DNA of 64,000 nucleotides from Saonia flava (GTDB taxonomy: Bacteria; Bacteroidota; Bacteroidia; Flavobacteriales; Flavobacteriaceae): assembly GCF_011927795.1 (NCBI RefSeq), contig NZ_JAATJJ010000001.1:1140666-1204665 (forward strand). Direction: 5' to 3'. How positions within the stretch are numbered: the stretch's first letter is position 1; the number at the start of each line of letters is the position of its first letter. Under the pieces are notes generated by a model, which was not told the origin of the DNA, did no database searches, and saw only the letters and a list, made by a program, of their open reading frames with translations. Positions 59,271 to 64,000 of the stretch are shown here, piece after piece. Made by a program: the position numbers and the translations under genes.

Positions 59271-60104
59271 ATGATTTTTAAAAAAACACTCCCAATCCTT
59301 ATTTTTGTTTTTGTTTTTGTACTTGCATGTGCAGAAACAAAAAAGGACGAAAGCAAACTTAATTTTCCTAGATTAGAAGAAATGGTAAAGAATACCCCCA
59401 ATAAAGAAAACTTATGGGTTTTTATTATGGCTGGGCAATCCAATATGGCAGGACGAGGTATAGTGGACCACAAGGACACTCTATCACATCCTCGGATTCT
59501 TTCCATTAATTCCAAAGATGAATTAATTTACGCTAAAGAGCCCCTTCATTTTTACGAATCCAATTTGGTTGGTTTGGATTGTGGCCTTTCTTTTGGTCAT
59601 GAATTATTAGAACATATTCCAGATAGTGTTTCTTTATTAATTCTACCTACCGCTGTTGGTGGAAGCTCAGTAACTCAATGGCTCAATGACTCCATTCATC
59701 GAGATGTTCAATTACTTTCAAACTTTAAAAGAAAAGTAGCAATAGGAAAAAAATATGGTTCCATAAAGGCCATATTATGGCATCAGGGAGAAAGTGATGC
59801 CCACAAAAAAGATATCCCACATTATAAAAAGAAATTAACAAGTCTATTTAAAAATTTTAGGTCTGAAATTGAAAATGACTCCCTACCCATCATTTTAGGA
59901 GAATTAGGAGGGTATTCTGAAACACCTGAAGAATGGGGAGCTATTACTAAAATAATTAATAACTTTCCATCAATTGATTCCAATACTAAAGTAGTAAAAC
60001 TATCAGATTTGCCAGACAAAGGCGATAAAATTCACTTTAGCACAGAAAGTTTCAGAATTATGGGACAGCGCTATGGCAAAACTTATCTACAATATATCCA
60101 ATAA
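59271..60104 (+). CDS. SASA/SGNH-type carbohydrate esterase lipoprotein
   Basis: A 277-residue lipoprotein (signal ending VFVLAC) of the sialate O-acetylesterase (DUF303/SASA) family in the SGNH hydrolase superfamily. The nucleophile Ser is in MAGQSNMAGRG, the conserved block WHQGESDA is present, and the terminal histidine is in KIHFSTESF. It probably removes acetyl groups from glycans in the periplasm. Starts four bases after the serine hydrolase stop and is followed one base later by an alpha-L-fucosidase, suggesting joint attack on an acetylated, fucose-bearing glycan. Confidence 0.9.
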   Translation: MIFKKTLPILIFVFVFVLACAETKKDESKLNFPRLEEMVKNTPNKENLWVFIMAGQSNMAGRGIVDHKDTLSHPRILSINSKDELIYAKEPLHFYESNLVGLDCGLSFGHELLEHIPDSVSLLILPTAVGGSSVTQWLNDSIHRDVQLLSNFKRKVAIGKKYGSIKAILWHQGESDAHKKDIPHYKKKLTSLFKNFRSEIENDSLPIILGELGGYSETPEEWGAITKIINNFPSIDSNTKVVKLSDLPDKGDKIHFSTESFRIMGQRYGKTYLQYIQ

Positions 60105-60105
60105 C

Positions 60106-61566
60106 ATGAAAAAATCAATCTTCCCCCTATTTTCTCTTATTCTTATAATAACAAGTTGCAAAACAGAAAAAATAGCTGATTTTCAACCCAAAACTGTTGT
60201 TCCATCAGTACAACAATTGGCTTATCAAAAAATGGAAATGGTGGGTTTTATACATTTCACAGTTAATACATATACTGATAAAGAATGGGGTTATGGTGAC
60301 GAAAATCCAATAATTTTTAACCCAGAGGAATTAGACGCAGAACAATGGGTCTTGGCAGCAAAGGCTGGTGGATTAAAGGAATTGATACTTACTGCAAAAC
60401 ATCACGACGGTTTTTGTCTATGGCCCAGCAAATTTACAGAGCATAGTGTAAAAAACAGTCCCTATAAAGATGGACAAGGAAATGTGGTCAAGGAATTTGT
60501 TGATGCCTGTAAAAAGCATGGGCTAAAAGTTGGCCTTTATCTATCCCCATGGGATAGAAACCATGCTGATTATGGCAAACCAGAATACATTACCTACTAT
60601 CGAAATCAGTTAAAGGAATTATTGACGAACTATGGCGAAATAAACGAAATTTGGTTCGATGGTGCTAATGGTGGTGATGGGTTTTATGGAGGGGCCAATG
60701 AAGAGCGAAAAATTGATAGAAGTACTTATTATGACTGGGAAAACACTTTTTCTTTGGTCAAAAATCTGCAACCCAATATTATGATTTTTTCCGACGCTGG
60801 GCCAGATATTCGTTGGGTAGGAAATGAACATGGTCATGCTGGGCAAACCTTTTGGTCTTCTATAAATGGTAATGAACTTACCATTGGAGGTGATATGGCA
60901 GATTATTTAAATATAGGCGAATCGGATGGGAATTCATGGCTTATTGGCCAATGTGATGTTTCCATACGTCCTGGATGGTTTTACCATGAAGCACAGGACA
61001 GCTTGGTAAAAACACCCAAGCAGTTGACTGATATTTATTATAAGTCTGTTGGAAGAAATGGCGTTTTATTAGTGAACCTTCCTCCAAACAAAAAAGGATT
61101 AATCCATTCTAATGATGTTAAGAACTTAAAAGGTTTCAAAGAAATAATAGACGAAACCTTTAAAACCAATTTGGTGGAAGGTGCAAAGGTAACCGCATCC
61201 AATTACAGATTGGAAAATGAACGTTTTTCTCCTCTAAATATTTTGGATAGCAATTCTGAAACATTTTGGACAACAGATGATTCAGTTCTTTCTGCTGAAT
61301 TAATTATAGAAACTGAAAAACCTATTACTTTTAATCGATTATTACTTCAAGAACCAATAAAGTATGGTCAGCGAATAGAAAAATTTGAAGTTTCAATTGA
61401 AGAAAATGGAGCATGGAAATCCATCTCCAATGAAACAACCATAGGGTACAAAAGATTAATAAGGATAGAAAACGTAACTACTAGGAAGATTAAAATAAAA
61501 ATAGTAGACGCCAACGCTATTCCTGCCCTTTCCAATTTTGAAGTGTTCCTAGCAACTAAAGAATAA
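60106..61566 (+). CDS. GH29 alpha-L-fucosidase lipoprotein with C-terminal discoidin-like domain
   Basis: A 486-residue lipoprotein (MKKSIFPLFSLILIITSC) with a glycoside hydrolase 29 domain: GFIHFTVNTYTDKEWGYG, LTAKHHDGFCLWPSKFTEHSVKNSP, and EIWFDGANG, whose Asp is the expected nucleophile. The C-terminal ~110 residues (ASNYRLENERFSPLNILDSNSETFWTTDD...) resemble an F5/8 type C carbohydrate-binding domain. It cleaves terminal alpha-L-fucose; the glycan target is unknown. ATG at 60106 is one base after the esterase stop. Algal fucans are a plausible target for a marine bacterium, by inference. Confidence 0.93.
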   Translation: MKKSIFPLFSLILIITSCKTEKIADFQPKTVVPSVQQLAYQKMEMVGFIHFTVNTYTDKEWGYGDENPIIFNPEELDAEQWVLAAKAGGLKELILTAKHHDGFCLWPSKFTEHSVKNSPYKDGQGNVVKEFVDACKKHGLKVGLYLSPWDRNHADYGKPEYITYYRNQLKELLTNYGEINEIWFDGANGGDGFYGGANEERKIDRSTYYDWENTFSLVKNLQPNIMIFSDAGPDIRWVGNEHGHAGQTFWSSINGNELTIGGDMADYLNIGESDGNSWLIGQCDVSIRPGWFYHEAQDSLVKTPKQLTDIYYKSVGRNGVLLVNLPPNKKGLIHSNDVKNLKGFKEIIDETFKTNLVEGAKVTASNYRLENERFSPLNILDSNSETFWTTDDSVLSAELIIETEKPITFNRLLLQEPIKYGQRIEKFEVSIEENGAWKSISNETTIGYKRLIRIENVTTRKIKIKIVDANAIPALSNFEVFLATKE

Positions 61567-61579
61567 GGAAAAGTGATGT

Positions 61580-62887
61580 TTAGGATGATATAGGTTCACC
61601 ATATAGATCAAAGTCAGCGGCATCAGTGATTTTAATCTCAACAAATTCTCCAGTTTTAAGATAGTGCTTGGCTGCATCTATCAATACTTCGTTATCCACA
61701 TCTGGTGAATCGAACTCCGTTCTACCTACAAAATAGTTTCCTTCTTTTCGGTCAATTACACATCTAAAGGATTTCCCTATTTTCTCTTGGTTCAATTCCC
61801 AAGAAATCTGGGATTGCAGCTCCATAATCTCGTTGGCACGCTGTTGTTTTACTTCGTCCAAAACATCATCCTCCAACTTGTACGCATGGGTATTTTCTTC
61901 ATGGCTATAGGCAAAACACCCTAATCGTTCAAAACGCATCTCCTGTACCCAGTTCTTCAATATATTAAAGTCTTCCTCTGTTTCACCCGGATACCCAACT
62001 ATTAGTGTGGTTCTTATGGCCATATTAGGAACGGCCTTCCTAAAATCTTGTAACAACTTTGTGGTTTTTACCTGTGTTGTGCCTCTTCTCATACTTTTTA
62101 AAATAGCATCAGAGATATGTTGCAATGGAATATCTAAATAATTACACACTTTAGGCTCATTCTTCATTACTTCCAAAACATCCATTGGAAAACCAGTAGG
62201 GAAGGCATAATGTAAACGAATCCACTCAATCCCATCCACCTTTACCAATTCTTGCAGCAGCTCAGCTAAATTTCTTTTTTTGTAGAGGTCCAAACCATAA
62301 TAAGTTAGGTCCTGCGCAATTAAAATTAGTTCTTTGACTCCATTGGCCGCCAAGCTTTTGGCTTCTGCTACCAAATTTTCAATAGGTGTGCTTTTGTGTT
62401 TTCCTCTCATCAAAGGAATAGCACAAAAAGAACAAGGCCTATCACAACCCTCGGCAATTTTTAAATAGGCATAGTTCTTAGGGGTAGTGGTTAGTCTTTC
62501 ACCTATCAATTCATGCTTATAGTCCGCACCCAGGGCTTTCAACAAATTTGGAAGTTCACTTGTTCCAAAATATTCATCTACATTTGGAATTTCCTTTTGT
62601 AGGTCGGGTTTATACCGCTCACTTAAACAGCCAGTAACAAACACTTTATCTACTTCGCCAGCTTCCTTCTTTTGTACAAAATCCAAAATGGTGTTAACGC
62701 TTTCCTCTTTGGCATTGTCAATAAAACCACAGGTATTTATTACTACTACATTACCCTCTCCCTCATGTACTACTTCTTTCTTATTGGCCTTTAATTGACC
62801 CATAAGTACTTCAGAATCGTATACATTCTTGGAGCACCCCAGAGTTACTACATTAATTTTGTTCTTTTTAAGTGATTTTGTCCGCAT
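61580..62887 (-). CDS. rimO: Ribosomal protein S12 methylthiotransferase RimO
   Basis: A radical-SAM enzyme adding a methylthio group to an aspartate of ribosomal protein S12. 435 residues: N-terminal UPF0004 domain with three cysteines (LGCSKNVYDSE, NTCGF, TGCLSERY), radical SAM CxxxCxxC in GCDRPCSFC, and a C-terminal TRAM domain. The start at 62887 (MRTKSLKKNKINVV) is preferred: a -7 box at 62927-62934 lies upstream of it and rules out the longer reading from 62929. Confidence 0.97.
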   Translation of the reverse strand: MRTKSLKKNKINVVTLGCSKNVYDSEVLMGQLKANKKEVVHEGEGNVVVINTCGFIDNAKEESVNTILDFVQKKEAGEVDKVFVTGCLSERYKPDLQKEIPNVDEYFGTSELPNLLKALGADYKHELIGERLTTTPKNYAYLKIAEGCDRPCSFCAIPLMRGKHKSTPIENLVAEAKSLAANGVKELILIAQDLTYYGLDLYKKRNLAELLQELVKVDGIEWIRLHYAFPTGFPMDVLEVMKNEPKVCNYLDIPLQHISDAILKSMRRGTTQVKTTKLLQDFRKAVPNMAIRTTLIVGYPGETEEDFNILKNWVQEMRFERLGCFAYSHEENTHAYKLEDDVLDEVKQQRANEIMELQSQISWELNQEKIGKSFRCVIDRKEGNYFVGRTEFDSPDVDNEVLIDAAKHYLKTGEFVEIKITDAADFDLYGEPISS

Positions 62888-62926
62888 GAATCTGAAAATG
62901 AGGCCTACGTATCTGTAAGGCAGGTG

Positions 62927-62934
62927 CAAAAATA
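62927..62934 (-). promoter_or_regulatory. -7 promoter element of rimO
   Basis: Minus-strand TATTTTTG, exact TAnnTTTG, 39 bases upstream of the RimO ATG at 62887. No -33 TTG at the usual distance. Confidence 0.5.
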
Positions 62935-63029
62935 CAATTTGATCAAGGAAGAATCAGCTTAAAAACTATTTTTCTTGTTTTTACGTTAAACCATTATAAC
63001 CAATTGAAATCCAATAATAAAAAGTTGAT

Positions 63030-64000
63030 ATGAAAGTCCAAATCATTTTTCTGGTTTCACTTTTTTCCATTACACTAATTTCCTGTTCAAAAGACAAGGA
63101 CAATGACCCTGAACCATCTCCCGAGGTGAAGGCCATGTACTTTCCGAAAATAAATTCATCTGATTGGGAAACTATTTCAGTGGAAGAACTAGATTGGAAT
63201 CCAGATGCCGAACAACCCTTATATGACTTTCTTGAAGACCACAATACGGATGCTTTTGTGGTTTTAAAAGATGGTAGAATTGTTTTAGAAAAATACTTTG
63301 GGGATTTTGACGCCTCAAAAAGTCATACTTGGAATTCTGCGGCCAAAACGTTGACCGCCTTTACTATTGGAATTGCTCAAGAAGAAGGTCTTCTATCTAT
63401 TGACAACCCGTCATCTGATTATATGGGAGAAGGTTGGTCTAGCCTTACTCTTGAACAAGAACAACTTATCACCGTCAAACATCATTTAACAATGACCAGT
63501 GGATTGGATTATACAGATGATATTTTTTGCACTGATAAAGAATGCCTGCTTTACAAAAATGACCCAGGGACTTATTGGTACTATCATAATGCACCATATA
63601 CCTTATTGGATGAAGTCATTTCTGGAGCTGTAGGTAAAGATTACAAAACGTATTTTTATGAAAAAGTACGAGACAGAATTGGAATGCAAGGTTCTTGGTT
63701 AAAAATAGGGTACAATAACCTATATTTTAGCACTGCCAGAAGCATGGCCCGTTTTGGGCTTTTAAATTTAAACAAAGGTATTTGGGATGGCACTTCCATT
63801 TTAACAGATGAAAGCATTTTCAACCAAATGACAAATACCTCACAAGACTTAAATACATCCTATGGTTATCTATGGTGGCTAAATGGCAAAAACAGTTATA
63901 AAGTACCAGGTTCGGAGGAGTTATTTACTGGTAAACTAATTCCCAGCGCGCCAGATGATTTAATTGCTGGACTAGGAGCTTTTGACCAAAAATTATATGT
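63030..64000 (+). CDS. Class C beta-lactamase-like serine hydrolase lipoprotein (3' end cut)
   Basis: A lipoprotein (MKVQIIFLVSLFSITLISC) of the beta-lactamase/AmpC-like serine hydrolase family; 323 residues are in the window and the frame is open at the edge. The SxxK motif is SAAK in WNSAAKTLTAF, and the YxN motif is YHNAPY. A conserved CTDKECL pair of cysteines lies between them, perhaps a disulfide. Probable roles include peptide or ester hydrolysis in the periplasm. Divergent from rimO. C-terminal KTG-like region and its end lie outside the window. Confidence 0.9.
   Translation, partial: MKVQIIFLVSLFSITLISCSKDKDNDPEPSPEVKAMYFPKINSSDWETISVEELDWNPDAEQPLYDFLEDHNTDAFVVLKDGRIVLEKYFGDFDASKSHTWNSAAKTLTAFTIGIAQEEGLLSIDNPSSDYMGEGWSSLTLEQEQLITVKHHLTMTSGLDYTDDIFCTDKECLLYKNDPGTYWYYHNAPYTLLDEVISGAVGKDYKTYFYEKVRDRIGMQGSWLKIGYNNLYFSTARSMARFGLLNLNKGIWDGTSILTDESIFNQMTNTSQDLNTSYGYLWWLNGKNSYKVPGSEELFTGKLIPSAPDDLIAGLGAFDQKLY

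Overview
The window is a 64 kb piece of a low-GC chromosome from a Bacteroidota bacterium, most likely a marine member of the Flavobacteriaceae. Signs of this are the TTG-N(18-21)-TAnnTTTG promoters seen repeatedly, almost no Shine-Dalgarno sequences, a transketolase split into two genes, a TonB receptor paired with a DUF4249 lipoprotein, and typical flavobacterial neighbourhoods such as thrS-infC-rpmI-rplT and surA-like genes beside moxR. I cannot fix the genus from sequence alone. There are no phage genes, insertion sequences, CRISPR arrays or rRNA genes.

Layout. 1-3300 (minus): ligA (cut by the window edge), prmC and an acetyltransferase, coupled by TAATG and TGATG overlaps. 3.4-6.9 kb: ribD, a HAD hydrolase, an EamA exporter and a YigZ protein, with a thioesterase facing them. 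7.1-9.8 kb: dnaA, a low-molecular-weight phosphatase and an RsmI-like methyltransferase. 9.8-12.9 kb (minus): a transglycosylase-like protein, mltG, an acetyltransferase and dapF, a cell-wall-leaning group. 13-17 kb: an HtrA/Deg protease, a membrane coiled-coil protein, an acetyltransferase, trmD and rplS. 17.0-17.6 kb: 620 bases without a gene but with several hairpins and a strong terminator. 17.6-26.2 kb: monomeric NADP-isocitrate dehydrogenase, TonB receptor plus lipoprotein, GAF protein, small membrane protein, DUF2490 protein, glycerate kinase and a DUF6095 protein. 26.2-29.5 kb: thrS-infC-rpmI-rplT; infC has no usual start codon and appears to begin at AUA. 29.5-42.6 kb: mixed housekeeping genes (YjbQ, Cof-type phosphatase, a secreted protein often labelled asparagine synthetase B, dnaB, accA, an LptF/G permease, a tgt without zinc cysteines, split transketolase, OmpA/PorT-like barrel, FKBP lipoprotein, S4 protein, phosphoribosyltransferase, aroK). 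42.7-43.0 kb: tRNA-Lys(UUU) and tRNA-Leu(GAG).

43.1-49.6 kb is a five-gene operon that reads as a complete trans-4-hydroxy-L-proline catabolic route: epimerase, FAD dehydrogenase, DapA-family deaminase and a semialdehyde dehydrogenase ending at 2-oxoglutarate, plus a DUF885 metallopeptidase lipoprotein that could supply peptides or amino acids. Two perfect palindromes lie just before it and are good operator candidates. It is the clearest accessory metabolic module in the window.

49.6-57.3 kb (minus): a DUF1080 lipoprotein, two tandem TlpA-like thioredoxins (one without its redox cysteines), aconitase, a MoxR ATPase and two SurA/PpiC-type foldases. 57.4-64 kb: an SRPBCC protein, a short conserved protein, a class A beta-lactamase-like lipoprotein, a SASA-type esterase lipoprotein, a GH29 alpha-L-fucosidase lipoprotein, rimO on the minus strand, and a class C beta-lactamase-like lipoprotein cut by the window end. 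I did not find a convincing wholly new system. The items most worth following up are the infC start, the hydroxyproline operon with its palindromes, the redox-dead TlpA duplicate, the zinc-less Tgt and the structured RNA region at 17.0-17.5 kb.
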